Assembly: GCA_039725955.1 (NCBI GenBank) | Contig: CP091034.1 | Span: forward strand, 4,398,001-4,462,000 | Reading direction: 5' to 3' | From: Sinorhizobium sp. B11 | GTDB lineage: Bacteria; Pseudomonadota; Alphaproteobacteria; Rhizobiales; Rhizobiaceae | DNA length: 64,000 bases | Part shown: positions 44,745 to 53,827 of the stretch, piece after piece | How the letters are laid out: each line of letters begins with the position of its first letter | Numbering within the stretch: position 1 is the first letter of the stretch | Program-made: the position numbers and the translations under genes | Notes under the pieces: generated by a model | What the model was told of the DNA's origin: nothing | Database searches by the model: none | Seen by the model: only the letters and a program-made list of their open reading frames with translations

Positions 44745-44999
44745 ATGAAGAAGATCATCCTTAGCTGCGCTCTCATTGGCGCTCTCGCATCCTGCACCCC
44801 GACGGAGCAGGGCACGGCGATTGGCGCCGGCACGGGCGCAATCATCGGTGGCGCTGTCACCAACAGCTGGGGTGGCGCGGCAGTTGGCGCAGTCGCCGGC
44901 GGTCTGACAGGCGCGCTGATCGGCCATTCGGTCGAACGTCAGGGTTACTGCATCTATCGCGACCGTTACGGTCGCCGCTACGAAGCGCGTTGCCGCTGA
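44745..44999 (+). CDS. Glycine-zipper lipoprotein
   Basis: 84 residues with a lipoprotein signal (MKKIILSCALIGALASC, lipobox LASC). A glycine-zipper segment follows (AIGAGTGAIIGGAV...GAVAGGLTGALIG), then a basic/Tyr-rich end (YRDRYGRRYEARC). It resembles the SlyB/YMGG family of small outer-membrane-associated lipoproteins. It lies 26 bp after the DUF3309 gene, so it is probably under the same stress promoter. Confidence 0.82.
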   Translation: MKKIILSCALIGALASCTPTEQGTAIGAGTGAIIGGAVTNSWGGAAVGAVAGGLTGALIGHSVERQGYCIYRDRYGRRYEARCR

Positions 45000-45026
45000 T
45001 CGATCCTGGCCCATCGGAAATTTTGG

Positions 45027-45050
45027 ACGGGCGCTTCGGCGCCCGTTTTT
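45027..45050 (+). terminator. Intrinsic terminator of the DUF3309-lipoprotein unit
   Basis: A perfect stem ACGGGCGC-TTCG-GCGCCCGT followed by TTTT, 27 bp after the stop. Confidence 0.9.
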
Positions 45051-45191
45051 GTTGCCCGCTATTGTCGTCAACGCGGCGTTGACAATCGGTCGCTGAAGTC
45101 AAATCTACCGCCTTGGCAGACCTGAGCCCATATTCCTTTCAAGATCGCAGGCAGAGCATGTGCCGCCCGCGAATGGATAGGAGCGCTTACC

Positions 45192-45338
45192 ATGGCCCAG
45201 ATTTTCTTGAATTCCGCCGTCGCTATCCTGCTCGCCTCAGCCTTCCTGACGACGGCAATCGCCGCTCTCCGCAGCCACGACCGCGCCGTTCAGCAAGTGC
45301 CCGCCAGAGCCAATAAACGGCACAATCCAAACGCCTGA
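45192..45338 (+). CDS. Small single-span membrane protein
   Basis: 48 residues from an ATG with AGGAG eight bases upstream. One hydrophobic segment (SAVAILLASAFLTTAIAAL) is followed by a basic, Arg/Gln/Asn-rich tail. It may be a signal anchor or a weak signal peptide. No family is recognised. Confidence 0.55.
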   Translation: MAQIFLNSAVAILLASAFLTTAIAALRSHDRAVQQVPARANKRHNPNA

Positions 45339-45405
45339 CAGCATCAACGAAACCGAAGCCGCGGACGGCAACTATCCGAGCGCTCGTCCGCGGGGAGACA
45401 TCACC

Positions 45406-45528
45406 ATGAACAGGATCATCGCGATCGCCGCCCTCGTCACCATTGTGCTTGCCGCCTATGGCGCATCTGCCGGCCCCTATGACGGAACCGGCAGCTTCCC
45501 GAGCAACTGCGCTCACAGCCACAAGTAA
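45406..45528 (+). CDS. Small exported protein
   Basis: 40 residues: a signal peptide (MNRIIAIAALVTIVLAAYGASA) and a mature part of only about 18 residues (GPYDGTGSFPSNCAHSHK) with one Cys and two His. GGGGAGA precedes the ATG. Function unknown; a metal- or redox-sensitive peptide is conceivable. It ends 4 bp before the convergent phaB stop. Confidence 0.55.
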   Translation: MNRIIAIAALVTIVLAAYGASAGPYDGTGSFPSNCAHSHK

Positions 45529-45532
45529 TAAT

Positions 45533-46258
45533 TTAAGCGAAGAACTGACCGCCATTGGCGGTCAAAGTCGAACCGGTAATGAACCCGGCATCGTCGGAAA
45601 CGAGGAAGGTCACGCAGCGCGCGATCTCCTCGGGTTCGCCGAGGCGCCCGACCGGAATTTGCGGAATAATCTTCTCGTTCAGTACCTTTTCGGGCACCGC
45701 AAGCACCATCTCCGTCCCGATATAGCCGGGGCAAATAGCATTGACGGTAATATTCTTGACCGCCCCTTCCTGGGCAAGTGCCTTGGTAAATCCGAGGTCG
45801 CCCGCTTTCGCGGCAGAATAGTTCACTTGCCCCATCTGGCCCTTCTGGCCGTTGATGGAGGAGATATTGACGATGCGGCCGAAGCTGCGGTCGCGCATGC
45901 CGCTCCAGACATGGTGCGTCATGTTGAAGAGGCCGGTGAGGTTGGTATTGATCACCTCGTGCCACTGCTGGGCCGTCATCTTGTGAAACATAGCATCACG
46001 AGTGATGCCGGCATTGTTGACGAGGATTTCGACCGGGCCGAGATCGGCCTGGACCTTTGCTATGCCTTCGCCGCAGGCAACATAGTCTGAGACGTCCCAC
46101 TTGAAGACGGGCACGCCGGTAACACCATGAAATGCTTTGGCCTTTTCATCATTGCCGGCATAGTTGGCAGCAACCTTGTAGCCGGCATTCTTTAGAGCCA
46201 TCGAAATCGCCGCGCCAATGCCGCGCGTACCCCCAGTGACCAAAGCCACTCTGCTCAT
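45533..46258 (-). CDS. phaB: Acetoacetyl-CoA reductase
   Basis: A 241-residue short-chain dehydrogenase. The cofactor motif TGGTRGIGAAIS is near residue 9, NNAGI near 87 and the catalytic Ser-Tyr-Lys region in NISSINGQKGQMGQVNYSAAKAG. GDLGFTKALAQEGA is typical of PhaB. It reduces acetoacetyl-CoA to (R)-3-hydroxybutyryl-CoA with NADPH for polyhydroxybutyrate. It follows phaA on the minus strand (65 bp). Confidence 0.95.
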   Translation of the reverse strand: MSRVALVTGGTRGIGAAISMALKNAGYKVAANYAGNDEKAKAFHGVTGVPVFKWDVSDYVACGEGIAKVQADLGPVEILVNNAGITRDAMFHKMTAQQWHEVINTNLTGLFNMTHHVWSGMRDRSFGRIVNISSINGQKGQMGQVNYSAAKAGDLGFTKALAQEGAVKNITVNAICPGYIGTEMVLAVPEKVLNEKIIPQIPVGRLGEPEEIARCVTFLVSDDAGFITGSTLTANGGQFFA

Positions 46259-46323
46259 GCTTCGCTCCCTCTTGTTGTCAACTCGCCCTCAGTCGCACTC
46301 GATGAACATACATCGTGTGCTAT

Positions 46324-47505
46324 TTACATTGCTTCGAAGCACATGGCGACGCCCATGCCGCCGCCGATGCACAGTGTGGCAAGGCCTTTCTTGGCGCCGC
46401 GGCGCTTCATCTCGAAGAGCAGTGTGTTGAGAACGCGGGCACCCGAAGCACCGATCGGATGACCGATCGCGATCGCACCGCCATTGACGTTGACGATATC
46501 AGAATCCCATCCGAGATCCTTGTTCACGGCACAGGCCTGGGCCGCAAAGGCCTCATTGGCCTCGACAAGGTCGAGGTCGGCGACAGACCAGCCGGCCTTT
46601 TCCAGCGCCTTGCGGGAAGCAGGGATTGGGCCAGTGCCCATGACCTGGGGATCGACACCTGCTGTTGCCCAGGAAACGATGCGGGCGAGCGGCTGGATGC
46701 CGCGTCGCGACGCTTCCGCTTCGCTCATCAGGACGGCTGCAGCAGCGCCGTCGTTGAGGCCGGAGGCATTTGCCGCGGTCACCGTGCCGTCCTTGTCGAA
46801 CGCCGGCCGCAGCTTCGTCATCGCCTCCAGCGTCGCGCCGTGGCGGATATATTCGTCGGCATCAACGGTTACGTCACCCTTGCGGCCCTGGATGATGAAG
46901 GGAACGATTTCGTCCTTGAAGCGGCCAGCCTTCTGCGCGGCTTCGGCCTTGTTCTGCGAGCCGACGGCGAATTGGTCCTGGTCGTCACGCGAAAGCTGCC
47001 ACTGGCGTGCGATATTTTCGGCGGTAACGCCCATGTGATAGCCGTAAAAGGCGTCGGTCAGACCATCCTTGATCATGGTGTCGATCATCTTCATGTCGCC
47101 CATCTTCACGCCGCCGCGCAAATGCGCCGCATGCGGCGCCATCGACATGGATTCCTGACCGCCGGCGACGATGATCTTCGCATCACCGAGCGCAATCTGC
47201 TGCATGCCGAGGGCAACGGCACGCAGACCTGAACCGCAGAGCTGGTTGACGCTCCAGGCCGTCGCCTCCTTGGGAACGCCTGCCTTCATTGCTGCCTGAC
47301 GAGCGGGGTTCTGGCCTTCGCCGGCCTGCAGGACCTGGCCAAGAATGACCTCGTCCACATCTTCAGGGGAAACACCTGCCCGCTCGAGCGCGCCCTTGAC
47401 GGCGGCTGCGCCGAGCTCGTGAGCGGGAATTGTGCCGAAAGCACCGTTGAAGGAACCGACAGCGGTGCGCGCTGCAGAGGCGATGACGACGGATGAACTG
47501 CTCAT
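46324..47505 (-). CDS. phaA: Acetyl-CoA acetyltransferase (beta-ketothiolase)
   Basis: 393 residues from the ATG at 47505. The thiolase active-site Cys is in NQLCGSGLRAV (about residue 88). NVNGGAIAIGHPIGASGARV has the His, and CIGGGMGVAM the second Cys. It condenses two acetyl-CoA to acetoacetyl-CoA. First gene of the phaA-phaB operon; divergent from phaR, whose product should repress PHB-related genes. Confidence 0.95.
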   Translation of the reverse strand: MSSSSVVIASAARTAVGSFNGAFGTIPAHELGAAAVKGALERAGVSPEDVDEVILGQVLQAGEGQNPARQAAMKAGVPKEATAWSVNQLCGSGLRAVALGMQQIALGDAKIIVAGGQESMSMAPHAAHLRGGVKMGDMKMIDTMIKDGLTDAFYGYHMGVTAENIARQWQLSRDDQDQFAVGSQNKAEAAQKAGRFKDEIVPFIIQGRKGDVTVDADEYIRHGATLEAMTKLRPAFDKDGTVTAANASGLNDGAAAAVLMSEAEASRRGIQPLARIVSWATAGVDPQVMGTGPIPASRKALEKAGWSVADLDLVEANEAFAAQACAVNKDLGWDSDIVNVNGGAIAIGHPIGASGARVLNTLLFEMKRRGAKKGLATLCIGGGMGVAMCFEAM

Positions 47506-47738
47506 GGGGTGGTTTCCTCGTTTCTCGTCACACATATAAGTGGAAACTGACAAAGCTGCAGGCGCAAGTCAAATGCCAACACCGTTCCACCTTTTGCTGC
47601 AGCGCCCTCGAATGGATTTATCCGTACAGGGAAAGGGCTTGCCGCATCGCACAAAGAGATTGTCACCGCCCTTCTTTTGCGTCTACAGTCTCTGGCGGGG
47701 GAGTATCCATACAATCAGACGGGGTTTGGGAGACTGAT

Positions 47739-48311
47739 ATGGCGAAGACTGAGGGTCAGATCGTAATCAAGAAATATGCCAATCGCCGCCTCTATAATAC
47801 GGGCACCAGCACCTATGTGACGCTGGAAGACCTGGCGGAGATGGTGAAGAAGGGGGAGGATTTTGTCGTTCAGGACGCCAAAAGCGGTGACGACATCACG
47901 CATTCGGTATTGACCCAGATTATTTTCGAGCAGGAATCGAAGACCGGCAACACGCTGCTTCCGATCTCTTTCCTGCGTCAGCTGATCACCTATTACGGCG
48001 ACCAGATGCAGATGGTTGTACCGAGCTTCCTCGAACATTCCATGCGCGCCTTCACGGAGCAGCAGTCACAGATCCGCGAGCAGGTAAACCGCGCCTTTGG
48101 CGAAACACCGCTCGGCAAGAACCTGCAGCTTCCCATGCAGATGGTCGAAGATCAGGTCCGCCGGAATACCGAGATGTTTCAGCAGGCCATGCAGATGTTC
48201 TCGCCCTTCATGACGCCACCGCCCAAGGAAACCCGCAAGGCGGAAGCCAAGGATATCGATGAGCTGAAGGAACAGCTTCGCGCGCTGCAGAACAAGCTCG
48301 ACAGCCTATAG
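47739..48311 (+). CDS. phaR: Polyhydroxyalkanoate synthesis repressor PhaR
   Basis: 190 residues from the ATG at 47739. The N-terminal DNA-binding domain (VIKKYANRRLYNTGTSTYVTLEDLAEMVKKGEDFVVQDAKSG-type sequence) is typical of PhaR/AniA, followed by the PHB-binding helical part and a C-terminal coiled coil. It binds DNA and PHB granules, derepressing phasin genes when polymer forms. In rhizobia it also affects exopolysaccharide and carbon flow. Divergent from phaAB; its end overlaps the next convergent gene by 6 bp. Confidence 0.95.
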   Translation: MAKTEGQIVIKKYANRRLYNTGTSTYVTLEDLAEMVKKGEDFVVQDAKSGDDITHSVLTQIIFEQESKTGNTLLPISFLRQLITYYGDQMQMVVPSFLEHSMRAFTEQQSQIREQVNRAFGETPLGKNLQLPMQMVEDQVRRNTEMFQQAMQMFSPFMTPPPKETRKAEAKDIDELKEQLRALQNKLDSL

Positions 48312-48713
48312 GCCGATCGAAACGTCCCGGTTGGCACTGCGGATCGATACCGCAAAGCCGCCAATCACATCGATCAGCGCAATGGTCATCAGGATGAAGA
48401 AGACCTGGGTCGCCGCGTCCTGGACGAGGAGAAACTCGACCAGGAAGGCGATGAAGACCAACATCGACAGCATATGGTTGATGAGGTTGCCGGAACCGTT
48501 CCGGGTTGCCTTCAGGATCTCGAAGAAGAGGACGACGAGCGCTACGACGATAAAGAGGTCGCCGAGCGCCATGCTCCAGATTGCGCCCGAAAGCATCGAC
48601 AGTACGATCACGTCATGCTGGAGCGACGGAATGCCGCCACCGCCCATCAGGCCCAACATCGCCAGATTGTAAAGAATAAATGGAATAACCATCAGCGGTA
48701 TTGTGTTAATCAT
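48306..48713 (-). CDS. Four-helix inner membrane protein of unknown function
   Basis: 135 residues with about four membrane helices (IPLMVIPFILYNLAML, GDLFIVVALVVLFFEIL, MLSMLVFIAFLVEFLLV, VFFILMTIALIDVIGGFAV). No signal peptide or catalytic motif. Conserved in rhizobia next to phaR as far as I recall. It converges on phaR with a 6-bp overlap. Confidence 0.75.
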   Translation of the reverse strand: MINTIPLMVIPFILYNLAMLGLMGGGGIPSLQHDVIVLSMLSGAIWSMALGDLFIVVALVVLFFEILKATRNGSGNLINHMLSMLVFIAFLVEFLLVQDAATQVFFILMTIALIDVIGGFAVSIRSANRDVSIGL

Positions 48714-48803
48714 GCAGAAATATCTCCCCGATCTCGCGGGAATACTGCCTGATATCAGCGTCTCACTTCAAGACACCGAAGATTATAATATCTCGAAAAG
48801 AAA

Positions 48804-48826
48804 AAGGCCGGCGTTGAGCCGGCCTT
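48804..48826 (-). terminator. Intrinsic terminator of rpmF
   Basis: A 9-bp stem AAGGCCGGC / GCCGGCCTT; on the minus strand TTTCTTTTC follows. It lies 31 bp after the rpmF stop. Confidence 0.88.
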
Positions 48827-48857
48827 CAAAACTTCATCGGACAAGCCGCATAAAGAA

Positions 48858-49043
48858 TTATGCGCTTTCCTTCGGCGTCAGAACCTGACGGCCACGGTAC
48901 ATACCGGTCTTCAGATCGATATGGTGCGGGCGGCGCAGTTCGCCGGAGTTCTTGTCTTCGACATAGGTCGGAGCCTTCAGCGCATCGGCCGAACGGCGCA
49001 TGCCGCGCTTGGACGGGCTCGTTTTTCTCTTCGGTACAGCCAT
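48858..49043 (-). CDS. rpmF: 50S ribosomal protein L32
   Basis: 61 residues ([20 protein letters not shown]...). This is the alphaproteobacterial L32 form without the zinc Cys pairs. Start at 49043, where AGAGAAATGGCTG shows a normal site. Monocistronic with its own terminator. Confidence 0.97.
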
Positions 49044-49198
49044 TTCTCTTACTCCACTTGCGGGCAAAACATATCCGCGGCCAGACTGGCGGCCGAAACG
49101 GACATGTCGCGATTTCGGAATTTTGCGCGCTTATACATGCAAGGGGCCGCCTTGACCAGTCCCCATATGTATTTTTTGCGATGCCTCTGATTCTCCGC

Positions 49199-49846
49199 TC
49201 AGACTTCGTCTTCCGGGACGATCCACGGCTCTGCACGGGCAGATTCTTCCCACTTCCGCCAGGCGGGATGCGCCTTCATCGCATTCATGTAAGGCAGTAT
49301 ATCGGCACTGCTGACGAGATCATAGATGTCGAAGCGGTTGACGACAGGCGCAAACATCGCATCCACCCCGCTGAATTCACCGAAGAGGAACGGCCCACCG
49401 GATTTCTGCAGAAGATCGCGCCAGATCGTCTCGATACGGCTGATATCGGCGGAAACCCCGTCGGGAAGCGCGATTTTACCCTTCGGCCGGCGGATATTCA
49501 TCGGGCAGGCACTGCGCAATGCCCGGAAGCTCGAAAGCATCTCCATGGAAACCGAGCGGGAAAGCGCCCGCTCGGCACGATTGCCGGGCAGCAATCCTGC
49601 TTCGGGATAAAGCTCGGCCACATATTCGATGATCGCGAAGGATTCCCAGATCTTAAGGGAACCATGCTGCAGCAGGGGCACATGGCCGCTCGGCGAGACC
49701 GCCTTGATTTTGGGATTACCATCAGGATAGTCGAAGGGGATCAACACCTCCTCGAAATCAATGCCGACGCCCGCTAGCGCCATCCACGGCCGGAACGACC
49801 AGGAAGAGTAGTTCTTGTTGGCGATGTAAAGCGTCAGCTTGTCCAT
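49199..49846 (-). CDS. Glutathione S-transferase family protein
   Basis: 215 residues. The N-terminal thioredoxin-like domain reads LTLYIANKNYSSWSFRPWMAL, with a Ser-rich active-site stretch; VPLLQHGSLKIWESFAIIEYVAE is the glutathione-binding segment. The C-terminal domain is helical. It resembles YfcF/YibF-type GSTs. Substrate unknown. It lies 12 bp after the DUF1868 gene on the same strand. Confidence 0.88.
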   Translation of the reverse strand: MDKLTLYIANKNYSSWSFRPWMALAGVGIDFEEVLIPFDYPDGNPKIKAVSPSGHVPLLQHGSLKIWESFAIIEYVAELYPEAGLLPGNRAERALSRSVSMEMLSSFRALRSACPMNIRRPKGKIALPDGVSADISRIETIWRDLLQKSGGPFLFGEFSGVDAMFAPVVNRFDIYDLVSSADILPYMNAMKAHPAWRKWEESARAEPWIVPEDEV

Positions 49847-49858
49847 GGTGTTTTCCTG

Positions 49859-50582
49859 TCAGGGTTCGAAATCGAAAATCAGCACTTCGTGGAAGTGGTT
49901 CATATCCTCGAACACACAGAAGGCGGGCGGATTGAGCTCCAGCACAGGCGCCCTGGTGCGGATATGATCTGTCACCTCGTCAAGCATCGCCTGCCAGCGC
50001 GGCAGCGCCTCGTCTTCCAGCCGCTCGATCGGGTAGGCAAAAGTCATATGGAACTTATAGTTCTCATGGTTGGGCTGACGATAACCCAGGAGATTTGCGA
50101 ATGCGTCGCGCCAGGCGCGCATCACCTTGCGGTCACCCTCTGTCGCCCCCTCGAGAAGCAGGCCGGACGGACGAGCTTCGACGATTGCCACCTTGAAGGG
50201 ATCGAACATCGTGAAGCCTTCGAGCCGCGCCGCCATGAGCTCCGTCATGTCGTCGATCGGCGCATCGAGTGGAATGTCATCGGGCCAGTGGTTCTTCTTG
50301 CGGCCGGTCTCGATCACGCCTTCGAAAAGCGTCATATGGAGGCTGGTGATCGGCGTGAAGATGAATTGCGCGGCCTCCGGCATCGCCAGATATTTTTTCA
50401 CGCGCTTCGGTGAGCACCTGCAGCGTTTGTGAGCTCCTCGGGGGATGGCAGACAATCGTGTTGCCCTGCTCCGGCAGGAAGCCCCCAAGTTTGTGGTAGC
50501 GGGAGCCGAGATGCACTGGCGGAGCGGGATTGTGCGTCTTCGAATAGTGGAGAAGCTCGGGCGAAAGCGTCGTAGATGTCAT
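49859..50582 (-). pseudogene. DUF1868 (2H phosphoesterase-like) gene with a frameshift
   Basis: The gene starts at 50582 (MTSTTLSPELLHYSKTHN...). It breaks at a run of six A (plus-strand T at 50393-50398) in LTEAREK, and continues in another frame as YLAMPEAAQFIFTPITSLHMTLF. One base fewer would give a continuous product of about 240 residues. The two His motifs of 2H phosphoesterases are present (SLHMTLF and KFHMTFAY), suggesting an RNA ligase/cyclic phosphodiesterase fold. The C-terminal frame alone (from about 50387) keeps both motifs. It may be a sequence error rather than true decay. Confidence 0.75.
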
Positions 50583-50677
50583 GGGCGACTCGGGGCTTTG
50601 GTTGCTGATGCATCGCCCATATGGCAGAACCAAGAATGTCAGATGACGCTTGCCGCTTCCAACGACAAGTTCTGATA

Positions 50678-51415
50678 TCATTCATGGATGCACTTGATGT
50701 AATCGCCCGAACCCTGTGCCCGCCGCTCGATGATCGCCGCCAGCCTGCGCAGCCCTCGCCCGGGTTTTCCGGCATTGCGGTCGATCGGGTTCGGCAGCGA
50801 AACCGCAAGCAGCGATGCCTGCCGGCGTGTCAGCTTCGAGGCAGGCACCTTGAAGTGATACTGTGCCGCCGCCTCGATGCCGTAGATGCCTGGCCCCCAT
50901 TCGGCGATATTGAGATAGATCTCCATCAGCCGTCGCTTCGACCAGACGAAGTCGGAACCGACAGCCAGCGGCAATTCCAATCCCTTGCGGATGAAGGAGC
51001 GGCTGTTCCAGAGGAAGAGGTTCTTTGCAGTCTGCATGGGGATCGTGCTGCCGCCGCGCGTCTCCTGGCCCTTCAGCGTGTCTTCGACCAGCATGCGCAT
51101 CTCGTCCCAGTCGACACCGCCGTGGAAGCAATACTGCCCGTCTTCCGACATCATCACCGACTGCACGAGAACGGGCGCAACGTCGTCGATCGACACCCAC
51201 TGCCGATCGTAGCCGCGCAGAAGCACCAGATCGCGCAGCATCAGCGTCGAAACGGGATGGATGAAGGGCAGCAGATAGATAAAAATCAGCACATAGGGCA
51301 AAAGCAGCACCGCCAGAACGGCAAGAACAACGCGCTTCAGCACCTGGCGGTCTCCAAGCCAGCGCCGGCGAACCGGCGCCTCGACGCTCTCCTCTGTCTG
51401 CGGCGCTATATCCAA
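50678..51415 (-). CDS. mtgA: Monofunctional biosynthetic peptidoglycan transglycosylase
   Basis: 245 residues: an N-terminal membrane anchor (VVLAVLAVLLLPYVLIFIYLL, about 29-50), then a GT51 domain. MSEDGQYCFHGGVDWDEM contains the catalytic Glu. GGSTIPMQTAKNLFLW and KRRLMEIYLNIAEWGPGIYG are the conserved motifs. It polymerises lipid II into glycan strands. Divergent from ispA across 134 bp. Confidence 0.95.
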   Translation of the reverse strand: MDIAPQTEESVEAPVRRRWLGDRQVLKRVVLAVLAVLLLPYVLIFIYLLPFIHPVSTLMLRDLVLLRGYDRQWVSIDDVAPVLVQSVMMSEDGQYCFHGGVDWDEMRMLVEDTLKGQETRGGSTIPMQTAKNLFLWNSRSFIRKGLELPLAVGSDFVWSKRRLMEIYLNIAEWGPGIYGIEAAAQYHFKVPASKLTRRQASLLAVSLPNPIDRNAGKPGRGLRRLAAIIERRAQGSGDYIKCIHE

Positions 51416-51549
51416 TGTCCCAGTCCGTTTTCGCCCTCTTCGCTGTCATACCGCCTGAAAACCCGCATTGCCAGAGTGCAGCGGAAATCTTGGCTCAGTG
51501 ATCGACAATTCCGTTGCCAGCAACCATTCCGCCGTGCCAAAGAGCGCGC

Positions 51550-52464
51550 ATGGACGCCAAACGGGAAACATTCGAGACACGGTTGAAAAGCAGCGCCGCC
51601 GAGATCGAGGCGCTGCTTGATCTCCTGCTCTCTCCCGCCGTGTTACCTGACGAGATTGCCCGCCCGGACCTGCTGCGGAATGCGATGCACTATGCAGTGC
51701 TCAACGGAGGCAAACGACTGCGTCCTTTTCTTGTCGTCGAAAGCGCCACGCTTCTCGGCGGCAACAGGCAGGCGGCGCTGCGCGTCGGTGCGGCCCTCGA
51801 GTGCATCCATTGCTATTCGCTTGTTCACGATGACCTGCCGGCCATGGATGATGACAATCTGCGCCGCGGCAAGCCGACCGTACACATCAAATTCGACGAA
51901 GCGACTGCCATTCTGGCCGGCGACAGTCTATTGACCTACGCCTTCGACATCATCGCCGCACCGGAAACCGATCTGCCGGACCGCAGCAAGACGGAACTCG
52001 TGCTGGCAATTGCCCGCGCGGCCGGTCTCGGCGGAATGGCCGGCGGCCAGGCGCTCGATCTTGCAGCAGAAAAGCAGGCGCCGGACGAAGCAGGCATCGT
52101 CCGCCTGCAGGCGATGAAGACAGGGGCGCTGATCCGCTTTGCCTGCGAGGCCGGCGCCATCATCGCCGGAGCATCTGCAGAGAACCGTCAGCGCCTACGC
52201 CGCTTCGGTGAAAAAATCGGCCTCGCCTTCCAGCTTGCCGACGATATTCTCGATCTGACTTCCGATTCCCTGACCATGGGCAAAGCGACTGGCAAGGATG
52301 CGGCCCGCGGCAAGGGAACGCTCGTGGCGCTTCACGGCATGGAATGGGCAGAAAAACAGCTGCGCCGGCATGTCGAGGACGCGGAAGAACTGCTCGCCCC
52401 CTATGGCGAGCACGCCGCATTATTGATTACGGCGGCCCACTTCATAGCCGAGCGCAAGAGCTGA
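51550..52464 (+). CDS. ispA: Polyprenyl synthetase (farnesyl diphosphate synthase type)
   Basis: 304 residues from the ATG at 51550. The first Asp-rich motif is in LVHDDLPAMDDDNLRRGKPT, with the two-residue insertion of bacterial FPP synthases. The second is in QLADDILDLTSD. It condenses IPP with DMAPP/GPP to farnesyl diphosphate. Convergent with ispG, another isoprenoid gene, 21 bp apart. Confidence 0.92.
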   Translation: MDAKRETFETRLKSSAAEIEALLDLLLSPAVLPDEIARPDLLRNAMHYAVLNGGKRLRPFLVVESATLLGGNRQAALRVGAALECIHCYSLVHDDLPAMDDDNLRRGKPTVHIKFDEATAILAGDSLLTYAFDIIAAPETDLPDRSKTELVLAIARAAGLGGMAGGQALDLAAEKQAPDEAGIVRLQAMKTGALIRFACEAGAIIAGASAENRQRLRRFGEKIGLAFQLADDILDLTSDSLTMGKATGKDAARGKGTLVALHGMEWAEKQLRRHVEDAEELLAPYGEHAALLITAAHFIAERKS

Positions 52465-52485
52465 GGCTGATGAAAGGCGGAGTGA

Positions 52486-53733
52486 TTATTCCGCTGCTGT
52501 CTTCTGGCCGAAGCGCTTCTCGATATAGTCGATGACGAGCGCTTCGAAATCCGAAGCGATATTCGGGCCGCGCAGCGTCAGGGCCTTCTTGCCGTCGATG
52601 AAGACGGGGGCAGCCGGCGTCTCTCCGGTGCCGGGGAGCGAGATGCCGATATCAGCGTGCTTGCTTTCACCCGGTCCGTTGACGATGCAGCCCATGACCG
52701 CGACATTAAGCGCTTCCACGCCCGGATATTTCTCACGCCAGATTGGCATGTTTTTGCGGATGTCGTTCTGGATGTTCTGTGCGAGCTCCTGGAACACCGT
52801 CGAGGTCGTACGCCCGCAACCGGGACAGGCCGCAACGACGGGCACGAACTGACGGAAGCCCATGACCTGAAGCAGTTCCTGCGCCACCTGAACCTCGCGG
52901 GTGCGGTCGCCATTCGGCTCCGGCGTCAGGGAAATGCGGATCGTATCGCCGATACCGTTCTGCAGCACATAGCCCATCGCGGCCGAGGACGCGACAATGC
53001 CCTTGGTGCCCATGCCGGCTTCGGTCAGGCCGAGATGCAGCGCGTGGTTTGAGCGCTCGGCGAGCATGGAATTGACGGCAATCAGGTCCTGAACCTGGCT
53101 GACCTTGGCCGACAGGATGATACGATTGCGCGGCAGGCCGATCTCTTCGGCAAGCTGTGCCGACAGTAGCGCCGATTGCACGATCGCCTCGTGCGTCACC
53201 TGCCGGGCAGAAAGCGGCGAACCCTCGGCCTGGTTCTTGTCCATCAGCTGCGTTAGCAGTTCCTGGTCCAGCGAACCCCAATTGACGCCGATGCGCACCG
53301 GTTTGTTATAGCGGATCGCCATCTCGATGATTTCGGCGAACTGCTTGTCCTTCTTGTCCTTGAAGCCGACATTGCCAGGATTGATGCGGTACTTCGCCAG
53401 TGCTTCGGCACAGGCCGGATGATCGGCAAGCAGCTTATGGCCGATATAGTGGAAGTCGCCAATCAGCGGCACATCCATGCCGAGGCGCAAGAGGCGCTCG
53501 CGGATCTTCGGCACGGCGGCAGCACTTTCGTCGCGATCGACGGTGATGCGGACGAGCTCCGAACCCGCACGATGAAGTGCGGCCACCTGGGCGACGGTGG
53601 AATCCACGTCAGCCGTATCGGTGTTCGTCATGGATTGCACGACGACCGGCGCGCCACCGCCGACAATGACGCCGCCAACATCGACAGCAACGGAGGCGCG
53701 GCGCGGTTTCGGATCGAAATCGAAAGCAGACAT
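52486..53733 (-). CDS. ispG: 4-hydroxy-3-methylbut-2-enyl diphosphate synthase
   Basis: 415 residues. An N-terminal TIM-barrel part (VVVQSMTNTDTADVDSTVAQVAALHRAGSELVRITV-type) is followed by a C-terminal iron-sulfur domain, with Cys ligands in AACPGCGRTTS and in VMGCIVNGPGE. It makes HMBPP in the MEP pathway. No large inserted domain, as is normal for proteobacteria. Confidence 0.96.
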   Translation of the reverse strand: MSAFDFDPKPRRASVAVDVGGVIVGGGAPVVVQSMTNTDTADVDSTVAQVAALHRAGSELVRITVDRDESAAAVPKIRERLLRLGMDVPLIGDFHYIGHKLLADHPACAEALAKYRINPGNVGFKDKKDKQFAEIIEMAIRYNKPVRIGVNWGSLDQELLTQLMDKNQAEGSPLSARQVTHEAIVQSALLSAQLAEEIGLPRNRIILSAKVSQVQDLIAVNSMLAERSNHALHLGLTEAGMGTKGIVASSAAMGYVLQNGIGDTIRISLTPEPNGDRTREVQVAQELLQVMGFRQFVPVVAACPGCGRTTSTVFQELAQNIQNDIRKNMPIWREKYPGVEALNVAVMGCIVNGPGESKHADIGISLPGTGETPAAPVFIDGKKALTLRGPNIASDFEALVIDYIEKRFGQKTAAE

Positions 53734-53827
53734 GAAGAGCTCTACACCCGGAAAACAGAGCCTTTCAGGTGGATCAAGCCCGCGAGCTTGTCAACCGCCC
53801 CGTATATCACTTTTGTTTGGAGGCGGC

